Below, piece by piece: positions 19,354-27,817 of a stretch of 64,000 nt of DNA. The position numbers and the translations under genes are program-made. Source of the DNA: Sphingomonadales bacterium 12-68-11 (GTDB lineage Bacteria > Pseudomonadota > Alphaproteobacteria > Sphingomonadales > Sphingomonadaceae); the NCBI GenBank assembly GCA_002279825.1, contig NCCV01000001.1, forward strand, positions 430,763 to 494,762, written 5' to 3'. The stretch's first letter is position 1. Every line of letters starts with the position of its first letter. The notes beneath the pieces were generated by a model. It searched no databases. It saw nothing but the letters and a program-made list of their open reading frames with translations, and was not told the origin of the DNA.

Positions 19354-19838
19354 CAGGCGGCGCGCTCCAGCGTGACGAACGCATAGGCCGGATCGCCGCC
19401 CGCCGCCGGATGATCCTCGCGGAACACCACGCGCCACTCGGGGCCGGGTGCGGCCATGAACACGTCGCCGCCCGTGTGCTCATCGATCTCGGTGATCTCG
19501 AGCCGGGTGGCGAGCGGCATGAACAGCTCGAAAATGTCGTTGCCGCCGATCACCGCGATGTCCTCGTCGCCGCACAAGTCGAGCGCTTGCTCCATCGTAT
19601 GGGCCGCTTCGGCACCTGGCGCGCTCCAGCCTTTCTGGCGGGTTAGCACCACATGCCGGCGGCCGGGGAGCAGGCCGGGCAGGCTGTCGAAGGTCTTGCG
19701 GCCCATCACCATCGGCTTGCCCATCGTGAGCGCCTTGAAGCGCCGGAGATCGGCGTGGATCTTCCACGGCACGTCGCCGTCCTTGGCGATCGTGCCGTCG
19801 AGCGCGCGGGCGACCACGAAGATGACTTCACCGTTCAC
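19353..19838 (-). CDS. folA: Dihydrofolate reductase
   Basis: A 161-residue enzyme that reduces dihydrofolate with NADPH. Conserved blocks: VVARALDGTIAKDGDVPWKI (the active-site acidic residue is the Asp in KDGDVPW), FKALTMGKPMVMGRKTFDSLP for cofactor binding, and DIAVIGGNDIFELFMP. The start is GTG at 19838, which overlaps the purK stop by 4 bases (GTGA); a longer frame upstream reads through purK and is a shadow. The stop overlaps the ribF start. Confidence 0.95.
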   Translation of the reverse strand: MNGEVIFVVARALDGTIAKDGDVPWKIHADLRRFKALTMGKPMVMGRKTFDSLPGLLPGRRHVVLTRQKGWSAPGAEAAHTMEQALDLCGDEDIAVIGGNDIFELFMPLATRLEITEIDEHTGGDVFMAAPGPEWRVVFREDHPAAGGDPAYAFVTLERAA

Positions 19839-20890
19839 AGCAGCACCTTCGTCACGTGCCCCATCTTGCGCCCTTCGCGCGCCTCGGCCTTGCCGTAGAG
19901 GTGCAAGTGCGCGGCGGGATCGGCAAGGATGCCGGCTTCTTGCGCGGCGACGTCGCCGATCAGGTTGGTCATCTCCACGCCCGCGCCGACCATGGCGGTA
20001 TCGCCCAGCGGCAGCCCGCAGATCGCGCGGATGTGGTTTTCGAACTGACTGGTGACCGCGCCCTCGATCGTCCAGTGGCCGGAATTGTGGACCCTGGGCG
20101 CCATCTCGTTGAATACCGGCCCGTCCGCGGTGGCGAAGAACTCCAGCGTCAGCACCCCGACATAGCCGAGCGCTTCGGCCGCCTTCGCCGCAAGCGTACG
20201 CGCCGCCTCGACCTGCCCGGTCACGATCGGCGGCGGCGGCAGCGTCGAGGTCGCGAGAATGCCGCCCTGATGGACGTTGCGCGGCGAATCCCAGAACCGC
20301 ACCGCACCGTCCTTGCCGCGCACCAGGATCACCGAGAACTCGGCCGCGAACTCGACCAGCGTCTCGTAGACCAGCCCGACCGAGGGCACGCGCAGCCCCT
20401 CGGCCTCGTGCGCCAGGGCGATGCGCCACTGGCCCTTGCCGTCGTAGCCCTCGCGGCGGGTCTTGAGGATCCCGGGCACGCCGACACGGTCGAGCGCGGC
20501 GGCCACTTCGTCGTCGCTGTCGATCGGGGCGTAAAGCGCCGCGCGGCCGCCGAGCTGCTCGATGAAGGCTTTCTCGTGCAACCGGTCTTGCGCGACTTCG
20601 AGCGCGCGCGTGCCGGGCCGCAGCAGACCCGCCGGAAGCACCGCGAGCGGCGCCACCGGCACGTTCTCGAACTCGTACGTGACCACCGCGCAATCGCGCG
20701 CGAACTCGGTCAGCGCGTCGCGGTCGTGCCAGCCGGCGCAAGTGAACGCCGCGCTCACCTCGGCGGCGACGCTGTCCTTCTCGGGCGAGAACACGTGGCA
20801 GCGATAGCCGAGCTGCGCGCCGGCCATCGCCAGCATCCGCCCGAGCTGGCCGCCGCCCAGAATGCCGATCGTGCTGCCGGGCGGGATCAC
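19835..20890 (-). CDS. purK: N5-carboxyaminoimidazole ribonucleotide synthase
   Basis: A 351-residue ATP-grasp enzyme that converts AIR, bicarbonate and ATP to N5-CAIR in purine synthesis. It starts VIPPGSTIGILGGGQLGRML and carries KTRREGYDGKGQ, EFSVILVRGKDG, LEFFATADGPVFNEMAPRVH and the HNSGHWTIEGA segment. The start chosen is GTG at 20890, four bases after the purE stop, with AAGGG about 10 bases before it; an ATG at 20929 would overlap purE by 35 bases. Its product is the substrate of PurE, encoded just upstream. Confidence 0.95.
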   Translation of the reverse strand: MIPPGSTIGILGGGQLGRMLAMAGAQLGYRCHVFSPEKDSVAAEVSAAFTCAGWHDRDALTEFARDCAVVTYEFENVPVAPLAVLPAGLLRPGTRALEVAQDRLHEKAFIEQLGGRAALYAPIDSDDEVAAALDRVGVPGILKTRREGYDGKGQWRIALAHEAEGLRVPSVGLVYETLVEFAAEFSVILVRGKDGAVRFWDSPRNVHQGGILATSTLPPPPIVTGQVEAARTLAAKAAEALGYVGVLTLEFFATADGPVFNEMAPRVHNSGHWTIEGAVTSQFENHIRAICGLPLGDTAMVGAGVEMTNLIGDVAAQEAGILADPAAHLHLYGKAEAREGRKMGHVTKVLL

Positions 20891-20894
20891 CTGC

Positions 20895-21599
20895 CTAGTC
20901 GCCCTTGGCCAGCGCGTGCCTGGAAGCAAACGCTGCGATGCTCCCGTAGTGCTCCTTAACTCGCGTCTGCACCTTGCGCATCATGTCGGAGCCGCGTTCG
21001 GGCCAATCGTGAGCCTCGAACATGTTGTGGAAGCCGCCATACACCGCGTTTGCGATCCGACTGATCGCCTGCGCGTCACCGCCTGGCGAGAATTTCTCCT
21101 CGGCAGTTTCGGAAGGTCGCTCGGCCACCGCCTCGGTCTGCGCGGCGCGGAAGGCCTTGAGCCGCTCCGCCAGCGCAGGATCGCCGAGCGCGAGGATCGC
21201 TGCCGCGAGCAGCCCGGCGTTGGTCGCGCCGGCCTCGCCGATCGCCAGCGTGCCGACCGGGATCCCGGCGGGCATCTGCACGATCGAGAGCAGCGAATCC
21301 TGCCCCTTGAGCACCTTCGATTCGACCGGCACCCCGAGCACCGGCAGGTGCGTCATCGCCGCGACCATGCCGGGCAGATGGGCGGCGCCGCCCGCCCCGG
21401 CGATGATCACCTGAACGCCTTGGTCCGCGGCGCCCTTGGCGAAGGCCGCCAGCCGGTCGGGCGTGCGGTGCGCCGAGACGATGCGCGCTTCGTAGGCCAC
21501 GTCCAGCGTGTCGAGCGCCTCGGCGGCGCGGCGCATCGTCGGCCAGTCGGACTGGCTGCCCATCACGATGGCGACTTTGGGTGCGACCGGCGCGGCCAT
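20895..21599 (-). CDS. purE: 5-(carboxyamino)imidazole ribonucleotide mutase, with C-terminal extension
   Basis: A class I PurE that interconverts N5-CAIR and CAIR. The core, residues 1-160, has all the signatures: [54 protein letters not shown] and [20 protein letters not shown]. The family normally ends near residue 160-170. Here 74 more residues follow (nucleotides 20895-21119), charged and containing [20 protein letters not shown], which I do not recognise. G+C in two sampled 120-base stretches is 60% in the extension against 74% in the core. It starts one base after the gpmA stop and ends four bases before purK. Confidence 0.95.
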   Translation of the reverse strand: MAAPVAPKVAIVMGSQSDWPTMRRAAEALDTLDVAYEARIVSAHRTPDRLAAFAKGAADQGVQVIIAGAGGAAHLPGMVAAMTHLPVLGVPVESKVLKGQDSLLSIVQMPAGIPVGTLAIGEAGATNAGLLAAAILALGDPALAERLKAFRAAQTEAVAERPSETAEEKFSPGGDAQAISRIANAVYGGFHNMFEAHDWPERGSDMMRKVQTRVKEHYGSIAAFASRHALAKGD

Positions 21600-21600
21600 G

Positions 21601-22287
21601 TCAGCGGTCCTTCAGGTAGTGGCGCTCGCCGGGGTGCAGGGCCTCGTCAAATTCATAGACGATCGGCTGCCCGGTGGGAATCTCGAGCCCGGTGATGTCC
21701 GCATCGGAAATGCCCGAGAGATGCTTGACCAGCGCGCGCAGCGAATTGCCGTGCGCCGAGACGATCACCGTCTCGCCCGTCGCCAGCACCGGCAGAATCG
21801 CGCTTTCCCAATAGGGCAGGACCCGCTCGATGGTCAGCTTGAGGCTTTCGGTCGCGGGAATGGCGATCCCGGCATAGCGCGGATCGGCGGCGAGATCGTA
21901 AGGCCCGCCGGCGTCCAGCACGGGCGGCGGCACGTCGAAGCTGCGACGCCAGACTTTGACCTGCTCGTCGCCGTGGCGGGCGGCGGTCTCGGCCTTGTCG
22001 AGCCCGGTCAGCCCGCCGTAGTGCCGCTCGTTGAGCCGCCAGTCCTTGGTCTCGGGAATCCACAGCCGGCCGCACGCTTCGAGCGCCAGATGGAGCGTCT
22101 TGATCGCGCGGGTCTGCAGGCTGGTGAAGGCGCGGGTCGGCAGCAGGCCCTTGGCGGCGAGCAGCTCGCCCGCGGCGACCGCCTCGGCGACGCCCTGCTC
22201 GGTCAGATCGACGTCCCACCAGCCGGTGAAGCGGTTTTCCAGGTTCCACTGGCTCTGGCCGTGGCGGACAAGGATCAGCGTGGGCAC
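21601..22287 (-). CDS. gpmA: 2,3-bisphosphoglycerate-dependent phosphoglycerate mutase
   Basis: A 228-residue glycolytic/gluconeogenic mutase of the histidine phosphatase family. It opens [22 protein letters not shown] with the catalytic RHG histidine near residue 9, continues with [18 protein letters not shown] and has the second histidine in [19 protein letters not shown]. The start is GTG at 22287; frames that extend further upstream are arginine-rich shadows. It heads the minus-strand run that leads into purE-purK. Confidence 0.95.
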   Translation of the reverse strand: MPTLILVRHGQSQWNLENRFTGWWDVDLTEQGVAEAVAAGELLAAKGLLPTRAFTSLQTRAIKTLHLALEACGRLWIPETKDWRLNERHYGGLTGLDKAETAARHGDEQVKVWRRSFDVPPPVLDAGGPYDLAADPRYAGIAIPATESLKLTIERVLPYWESAILPVLATGETVIVSAHGNSLRALVKHLSGISDADITGLEIPTGQPIVYEFDEALHPGERHYLKDR

Positions 22288-22319
22288 GTCGGGCGGCTCC
22301 GTTCGGGGAGCGCCAGCCG

Positions 22320-22475
22320 TTAGCTTTCGTCGCCCGGTTTGGGAAGGGTGCCGGCCCCGCTCTCCTGCCCAGGCTTCTGGCCCATCTCGCGCGCCTGCGC
22401 CTTGCGGCGGCGCAAGTTCTCGCGCAGCTTGGCTGCCAGACGTTCCTCGCGGGTGAGTTTGCGCGCGTCTTCCAT
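22320..22475 (-). CDS. Small charged hypothetical protein (51 residues)
   Basis: A 51-residue open frame on the minus strand, ATG at 22475 and TAA at 22320, 32 bases ahead of gpmA. It begins MEDARKLTREERLAAKLREN and continues LRRRKAQAREMGQK, a basic amphipathic helix, then a flexible acidic tail. Short proteins with this LTREERLAAKLRENLRRRKAQARE pattern recur in related genomes, which supports it being real; function is unknown. It is below the length that ORF finders usually report. Confidence 0.65.
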   Translation of the reverse strand: MEDARKLTREERLAAKLRENLRRRKAQAREMGQKPGQESGAGTLPKPGDES

Positions 22476-22577
22476 CGGTGCCGGCCTTGCCGCCAAGCGA
22501 GCCCTGGCTCAAGGCCTCGCTCGATACCGCGCTTGACACGGGGGCCGCCTGTGCCAATAGCGCGCCGCTTCCCCGAT

Positions 22578-22652
22578 GCTGCTGTAGCTCAGTGGTAGAG
22601 CACACCCTTGGTAAGGGTGAGGCCGAGAGTTCAATCCTCTCCAGCAGCACCA
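22578..22652 (+). tRNA. tRNA-Thr (anticodon GGT)
   Basis: Full cloverleaf read by eye: acceptor GCTGCTG pairs with CAGCAGC, D-arm GCTC/GAGC, anticodon stem CACCC/GGGTG with loop TTGGTAA (anticodon GGT), T-arm GAGAG/CTCTC with loop TTCAATC, discriminator A and an encoded CCA. Reads ACC threonine codons (and ACT by wobble). Confidence 0.97.
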
Positions 22653-22730
22653 CTCCCCTCAGCGTCGCGCAAGCGCTTGCCTTCGGCAGGTGTATTGTCC
22701 ATGTAGCGCACCTGTGCCGGGGGACGGACC

Positions 22731-23189
22731 GTGGACGAGCTGACACCGCTGCATCCGAACTACGTCAAGGTCGTGCGGCTTGCCGCGCTCGGGGCGATGC
22801 TGCCGTTCGCCATCGGCGCGCTGGTGCTCGAACAGGCCAGTGTGCTGCCGACCGGCGCGTTCATCGTGCCGGTGCTGCTCGCCGGACTCTACCTCGTGAT
22901 CCGCGCCCCGCTGCGGCGCTATCACGCGCGCGGCTACCAGATGGGCGACGACCGCTTGCGCGTGGTGCGCGGGCTGGTGTTTCGTTCGGACACCGTGGTG
23001 CCGTTCGGGCGGGTCCAGCATATCGACGTCGAGCAGGGACCGGTCGAGCGCGGCTACGGCCTCGCCACGCTGGTGCTGTACACCGCCGGTACTCACAACG
23101 CCTCGGTCTCACTGCCGGGCCTCGCGCACAGCGACGCGCTGGAGATGCGCGAGGCGATCCGCGCGCGCGTCAAGCGCGAGACGCTGTGA
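22731..23189 (+). CDS. PH domain-containing membrane protein (bPH2, YdbS-like)
   Basis: A 152-residue protein with two membrane helices (about residues 16-34 and 40-58) followed by one bacterial PH-like domain (bPH2, formerly DUF304): YQMGDDRLRVVRGLVFRSDTVVPFGRVQHIDVEQGPVERGYGLA. It starts with GTG after GGGGACGG and overlaps the next gene by 4 bases (GTGA). The two-gene pair mirrors Bacillus ydbS-ydbT, small plus large bPH2 proteins of unclear envelope function. Confidence 0.88.
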   Translation: MDELTPLHPNYVKVVRLAALGAMLPFAIGALVLEQASVLPTGAFIVPVLLAGLYLVIRAPLRRYHARGYQMGDDRLRVVRGLVFRSDTVVPFGRVQHIDVEQGPVERGYGLATLVLYTAGTHNASVSLPGLAHSDALEMREAIRARVKRETL

Positions 23190-24724
23190 CCGCGCTCGCC
23201 GCTCCGCCGCCCGAGGCGTGGCGGCGGACCAGCCCGCTGAGCTTCGTCGTCGGCGCCATCCTGTCGCTGCGCAGTGCGGCCCTGCCGGTGGTGGCCGGGA
23301 TGATCGGCACCGGCATGTGGAGGCAGGGCTGGCTGGTGGTCGCCCCTTCGCTGGCGGCGCTGCTCGGGTTCACCGCGCTGTTCAGCTACATCGCCTGGCG
23401 GCACTTCCGTTACCTGGTCGGAGAGAACGACATTCGCGTGGAGCGCGGCCTGTTCAGCCGCACCGCGCGCGCGGTGCCGTATGAGCGGATTCAGGACGTC
23501 AGCCTCGAGCAGACGCTGATTCCGCGGCTGTTCGGCATGGTCGACGTGAAGTTCGAGACCGGCGCCGGCGGCAAAGACGAGCTGAGAATCCGCTATGTCA
23601 CCGCCGCCGAGGCCGCGGCGCTGCGCGCGACGGTGCGCGCCCGCAAGGCCGGCGAGGAGAGTGTGGCCGGCATCCTCGAGACGGTTACTGAAGACCCGAG
23701 CCGCCTGCTGTTCGCGATGGATCTGAAGCGGCTGGCGACGTTCGGGGTGTTCGAGTTCTCGCTGGTCGTCTTCGCGGTGCTCGGCGGTGCGGCGCAGCAG
23801 TTCGATTTCCTGCTCCCGTACGACATTTGGGATTTCCGCCACTGGCTGGAGCTGTTGGCCGGGCCGGGCCATCGGCTGCAGGAACTCGGCGTGATGACGC
23901 AGGCGATCGGCGCGGCGCTCGCGCTGACCGTGCTCGCGCTCCTCGGCCTCGTCACGGGACTCGGCCGCACTGTGCTGCGCGACTATGACTTCCGGCTCGA
24001 GGATACCCCGAAGGGCCTGCGCCGCCGGCGCGGCCTGCTGACCCGGACCGACGCGGTCATGCCGCTGCACCGGGTGCAGGCGCTTAAGGTCACCACCGGG
24101 ATCGTGCGGCGCCGGTTCGGCTGGCATGGCCTCAGCGTGGTCAGCCTGGCGCAAGAGGCCAAGTCGGGAAACCAGGTCGTAGTTCCGTTCGCGCGGATGG
24201 ACGAGATAGCGCCCGTGGTCGAAACTGCGGGCTTTGCCCTGCCCGACGACACGACCGAGTGGCACCGCGCCAGCCGCCACCAGCGCACGCACGCGATCGC
24301 GCTGACGGTCGTTCCGTTCGCGCTGCTGGCGGCGGCCGTCGGCGCGCTCGGCCGTTACATCCCCGATCTGGCGACTGGGTTGCCGCTGTTGGCGGCATTT
24401 GGTGCGGCCGCGCTAGGCGCTCTGCTGGGCCTGCGCGAATGGCACCTGTGGCGCCGCCGCCGCCACGCGATCGATGCACGCCAACTGTTCGTGGAACACG
24501 GCTGGCTGGCCCCGCGGCTCGATATCGCCGCGCGGGTCAAGCTCCAGTCGGTCGAGATCGCGCAAGGCCCGCTCGGCCGCCGCGGGGGCTATGCCGACCT
24601 CAAGTTCGGGGTCGCCGGCGGCGAGCTGGAGATGCACGGCGTGCCGATCGAGGCGGCGCGCGCCATCAGCGCAGCGGTGCTGGACAGCATTGTCGCCGTC
24701 GACTTCTCTCGCTTGCCCGGTTGA
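23186..24724 (+). CDS. PH domain-containing membrane protein with three bPH2 repeats (YdbT-like)
   Basis: A 512-residue multispanning protein starting with GTG inside the stop region of the previous gene. Three bPH2 modules are visible, each after a pair of hydrophobic helices: GENDIRVERGLFSRTARAVP (about residue 80), YDFRLEDTPKGLRRRRGLLT (about 270), and DARQLFVEHGWLAPRLDIAA (about 430). The repeating pattern 'R..GL..R....VP..R.Q.V' is typical of the family. Probably acts with the small partner upstream; role not established. Confidence 0.88.
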   Translation: MTALAAPPPEAWRRTSPLSFVVGAILSLRSAALPVVAGMIGTGMWRQGWLVVAPSLAALLGFTALFSYIAWRHFRYLVGENDIRVERGLFSRTARAVPYERIQDVSLEQTLIPRLFGMVDVKFETGAGGKDELRIRYVTAAEAAALRATVRARKAGEESVAGILETVTEDPSRLLFAMDLKRLATFGVFEFSLVVFAVLGGAAQQFDFLLPYDIWDFRHWLELLAGPGHRLQELGVMTQAIGAALALTVLALLGLVTGLGRTVLRDYDFRLEDTPKGLRRRRGLLTRTDAVMPLHRVQALKVTTGIVRRRFGWHGLSVVSLAQEAKSGNQVVVPFARMDEIAPVVETAGFALPDDTTEWHRASRHQRTHAIALTVVPFALLAAAVGALGRYIPDLATGLPLLAAFGAAALGALLGLREWHLWRRRRHAIDARQLFVEHGWLAPRLDIAARVKLQSVEIAQGPLGRRGGYADLKFGVAGGELEMHGVPIEAARAISAAVLDSIVAVDFSRLPG

Positions 24725-24727
24725 GCG

Positions 24728-25027
24728 CTATTCGGCCGTATCGGCCAACACGTCGGCCCATTCGGGGTGCCGGCGGAACTGCGCGGCGACATAGCTGCAG
24801 CGCGGGACCACGGTGAAGCCCTGCTCGCGCGCATCGGCGATCAGCGCCTCGACCAGCTTCAAAGCGATGCCGCCGCCGCGCGCCTCGTCGGGCACGTAGG
24901 TATGATCGGCGATCCGCGCCTCGCCGCGCGCCCGCCAGGTCAGGACCGCGGGCTTCGCTGCGCCCGGCACGTCGATCCGATATTCGCCGTGCGTGGTCTC
25001 GTCGGTCCGGGTGATCGCATCGCTCAT
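24728..25027 (-). CDS. GNAT-type N-acetyltransferase (Acetyltransf_CG family)
   Basis: A 99-residue, single-domain acetyltransferase of the short GCN5-related class (YjdJ/NATD1-like). The acetyl-CoA binding signature is DHTYVPDEARGGGIALKLVE followed by ALIADAREQGFTVVPRCSY, and the protein ends with the typical FRRHPEWADVL. The start MSDAITRTDE at 25027 has a GGAGAA site. It is convergent with the PH-domain gene (3-base gap) and divergent from the aldolase. Substrate unknown. Confidence 0.88.
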   Translation of the reverse strand: MSDAITRTDETTHGEYRIDVPGAAKPAVLTWRARGEARIADHTYVPDEARGGGIALKLVEALIADAREQGFTVVPRCSYVAAQFRRHPEWADVLADTAE

Positions 25028-25077
25028 GGTGGGTTCTCCTTCTTGCACCGAACACCCGTGCGAGCCATGGCGTTCCG

Positions 25078-26073
25078 GTGCAGTTCCTGTCCGACAACGC
25101 CGCACCGGTCCACCCCCGGGTGTGGGATGCGCTGCGCGCGGCGGATGCGGCCGATACGCCTTATGACACCGATGCGCTGAGCCGCGCCCTCGACGAGCGC
25201 TTCAGTGCCCTGTTCGGGCGCGAGTGCGCGGTGCTGTGGGCGGCGACCGGAACGGCGTCGAACTGCCTTGCGCTGGCCACGCTGGTCGAGCCGCACGGCG
25301 GGGTCGTGTGTCACCGCGAGGCGCATATCGAAACCGACGAGTGCGGCGCGCCGGGGTTCTACCTGAGCGGCGCAAAGTTGCTGCTGGCGGAAGGCGAGGG
25401 CGCCAAGCTCTCGCCGGAGACGATCGGCGACGTGCTCGCCGGCATTACCCGCGGCATTCATCAGGTCCCCGCGCAGGCGATCTCGCTGACCCAGGCGACC
25501 GAATACGGCCTCGTCTATCGCCCCGATGAACTCGTCGCGATCGGCGCGCTGGCGCGCGCGCACGGCCTCGGCCTGCATATGGACGGCGCCCGGTTCGCCA
25601 ATGCGGCCGCGTTCCTCGGCGCCGCCCCCGCGGCGGTCGCGGGCCCGGTCGATGTGCTGAGTTTCGGCTGCATCAAGAACGGCGGCATGGATGCCGACGC
25701 GATCGTGTTCTTCGATCCGGAACGGGCCGAGCTGGCGCGCTGGCGCCGCAAGCGCGCCGGACACCTGCAATCGAAAGGCCGCTTCCTTGCCGCGCAGATC
25801 CACGCGCTGCTTGATGACGACCTTTGGCTGGCCAATGCGCGCGCGGCCAACGCCGCCGCCCAGGCGATCGGCGAAGGCGCCGGCGAGCGGCTGATGCATC
25901 CGGTCGAGGCCAACGAAGTGTTCGTCTGGCTGAGCGCCGAGGAACGCGCCGCGCTGCGCGCCCAGGGCTTTGCGTTCTACGACTGGGACGCGCGCTCGGC
26001 ACGCCTCGTTGCCTCGTGGAACACGCCCGAGGCGGATGCGCGCGCGCTCGGCCGTGCGCTCGCGGCGCTATGA
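25078..26073 (+). CDS. Low-specificity L-threonine aldolase / beta-eliminating lyase family
   Basis: A 331-residue PLP enzyme of fold type I. It begins QFLSDNAAPVHPRVWDAL, contains HREAHIETDECGAP, LHMDGARFANAAA (the Asp that holds the PLP ring nitrogen) and SFGCIKNGGMDADAIVFF, where the Lys forms the Schiff base. This matches the threonine aldolase subgroup that has KNG at the PLP site. It would cleave threonine or allo-threonine to glycine and acetaldehyde. The start is GTG at 25078. Its stop overlaps the next gene start (ATGA). Confidence 0.9.
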   Translation: MQFLSDNAAPVHPRVWDALRAADAADTPYDTDALSRALDERFSALFGRECAVLWAATGTASNCLALATLVEPHGGVVCHREAHIETDECGAPGFYLSGAKLLLAEGEGAKLSPETIGDVLAGITRGIHQVPAQAISLTQATEYGLVYRPDELVAIGALARAHGLGLHMDGARFANAAAFLGAAPAAVAGPVDVLSFGCIKNGGMDADAIVFFDPERAELARWRRKRAGHLQSKGRFLAAQIHALLDDDLWLANARAANAAAQAIGEGAGERLMHPVEANEVFVWLSAEERAALRAQGFAFYDWDARSARLVASWNTPEADARALGRALAAL

Positions 26074-27011
26074 GCGCGGCGCCATCGCACGCGCTGCTGC
26101 GGCCGGCCATCGCGCTGCCGTTCCTGCTGATCGCGCTGATCTGGGGCTCGACCTGGATCGTCATCAAGGACCAGCTCGCGGCGGCGCCCGAGAGCTGGTC
26201 GGTGACGTATCGCTTCGCGATCGCGGCCGTGGGCATGTTCGCGGTCGCGCTGGCGAGCGAGCGGCGCGTGCGGCTGGCGGCGGGCGGGCAGGTGCTGGCG
26301 ATGGCCATCGGGCTCGCGCAATTCTGCCTCAACTTCAACTTCGTCTACCGCGCCGAAACGCACATCACCTCGGGCATCGTGGCGGTACTGTTCGCGCTCC
26401 TGATGCTGCCGAACGCGCTGCTCGGGCGGATATTTCTGGGGCAGACGATCACGCGCCGCTTCATGGCCGGAACGGCCATCGCGCTCGGCGGGATCGCCTT
26501 GTTGCTGGTGAACGAGGCGCGAGAGGCCCCGCCGACCGGTGCGGTAGGCTATGGCATCGTCCTTACCGTGCTGGCGATTTTCTCGGCCTCGGCGGCCAAT
26601 ATACTGCAGGCGAGCGAGGCCGCGCGGCGCCAGCCGCTGCTGCTGCTGATTGCTTGGGCTATGCTGTGGGGCGCGCTGTTCGATGCTGCTTTCGCCTTGA
26701 TGACGGCCGGCCTACCGGTGTTTCCGCCCAGCGCGCGCTACTGGGGCGGAGTGGCTTACCTCGGCATCATCGGCTCGGTCGTCGCCTTCCCGCTTTACTT
26801 CCGTCTGATCCGCCAGCTCGGCCCGGGCCGCGCGGCTTACAACGGCGTGTTGGTGCCGGTGGTGGCGATGGCGATCTCGACGCTGCTCGAAGGCTACCGC
26901 TGGTCGGCGCTGGCGATGGCGGGCGGGGCGCTGGCGATGATCGGGCTGGTGGTCGCACTGCGCGGGCGCGAGGCGCCGGTCGGCAAAGCGGTTAGCGCAG
27001 GCAAGCCCTGA
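26070..27011 (+). CDS. DMT superfamily (EamA) transporter
   Basis: A 313-residue protein with ten predicted membrane helices and the two EamA halves: ALIWGSTWIVIKDQLAAAP at the start, a middle helix pair ending RFMAGTAIALGGIALLLVNE, then a second half with LGIIGSVVAFPLYFRLIRQL and GVLVPVVAMAISTLLEGY. Drug/metabolite exporters of this family carry amino acids or other small metabolites; the substrate is not evident, though coupling (4-base overlap) to threonine aldolase is suggestive. Its end overlaps the convergent SDR gene by 20 bases. Confidence 0.9.
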   Translation: MSAAPSHALLRPAIALPFLLIALIWGSTWIVIKDQLAAAPESWSVTYRFAIAAVGMFAVALASERRVRLAAGGQVLAMAIGLAQFCLNFNFVYRAETHITSGIVAVLFALLMLPNALLGRIFLGQTITRRFMAGTAIALGGIALLLVNEAREAPPTGAVGYGIVLTVLAIFSASAANILQASEAARRQPLLLLIAWAMLWGALFDAAFALMTAGLPVFPPSARYWGGVAYLGIIGSVVAFPLYFRLIRQLGPGRAAYNGVLVPVVAMAISTLLEGYRWSALAMAGGALAMIGLVVALRGREAPVGKAVSAGKP

Positions 27012-27765
27012 GGCCGGCGCGGAAGTCGGGATAGCGCGGACGCCACCCGAGCACGTGGCGGGCCTTGCCGTTCGCGACGCGGCGGTTCTCGGCATAGAAC
27101 GCGGCGGCCTGCGGCGAGAGCCCGGCCTCATCCAACGCCAGAAGGGGCGGAGGTTCGACGCCGAGCAGGCGGCAGGCTTCTTCGATCACCGCGTTCTGGC
27201 TGGCGGGCAGGTCGTCGGCGAGGTTGTAGGCGCCGGCGGGCGCATCGAAGCCGGCGATCACGCCGGCGGCGATATCGTCCACGTGTACGCGGCTAAACAC
27301 CTGGTTCGGGAGAGCGATGCGATGCGCGCGCCCCGAGCTCACGCGCTCAAGCGCGCTGCGGCCCGGACCGTAGATGCCTGGCAAGCGGAACACGCGCGCG
27401 TCGCGTTCCAGCCACCGGCCGTCCGCTTCGCTGCGCGCGGTGCGGCGACCCGTGCCGAGCGGCGCGCTCTCGTCGACCCAGGCGCCGCCGGTGTCGCCAT
27501 AGACCCCGGTCGAGGACAGGTAACCGAGCCAAGGCTGGCCGAGCGCGTCGCCGTAGCGGCCGAGCACCGGATCGCCGCTCTCCTCGGGCGGTACAGAGGA
27601 CAGCACGTGGCTGGAGGCGGCCAGCGCCGCGCGAACGGCGGCATCGTCGGTGAAGGCGATCTCTCCGTCGCTGCCGGTCGCTGTCACGGTCCAGCCGAGT
27701 CGTTCGGCGGCGGCGCGGATGCGCTTCGCCGAATAGCCAAGGCCGAAAATGAACAGATGCGCCAC
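26992..27765 (-). CDS. NAD(P)-dependent epimerase/SDR family protein (YeeZ-like)
   Basis: A 257-residue extended-SDR-like protein. It opens AHLFIFGLGYSAKRIRAAAE, a Rossmann start with GLGYSA in place of the usual GxxGxxG, has YLSSTGVYGDTGGAWVDE (Ser-Thr-x-x-Tyr region) and RLPGIYGPGRSALERV. This is the YeeZ-like NAD(P)-binding subgroup, whose substrate is unknown. The start is GTG at 27765. It is divergent from pepN with 52 bases between start codons. Confidence 0.86.
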   Translation of the reverse strand: MAHLFIFGLGYSAKRIRAAAERLGWTVTATGSDGEIAFTDDAAVRAALAASSHVLSSVPPEESGDPVLGRYGDALGQPWLGYLSSTGVYGDTGGAWVDESAPLGTGRRTARSEADGRWLERDARVFRLPGIYGPGRSALERVSSGRAHRIALPNQVFSRVHVDDIAAGVIAGFDAPAGAYNLADDLPASQNAVIEEACRLLGVEPPPLLALDEAGLSPQAAAFYAENRRVANGKARHVLGWRPRYPDFRAGLRACLR

Positions 27766-27817
27766 GGCCGCGTTCTACCGGCTGGACGCAACAGCGAAAG
27801 TGCCTAAGTCCCCGGTC

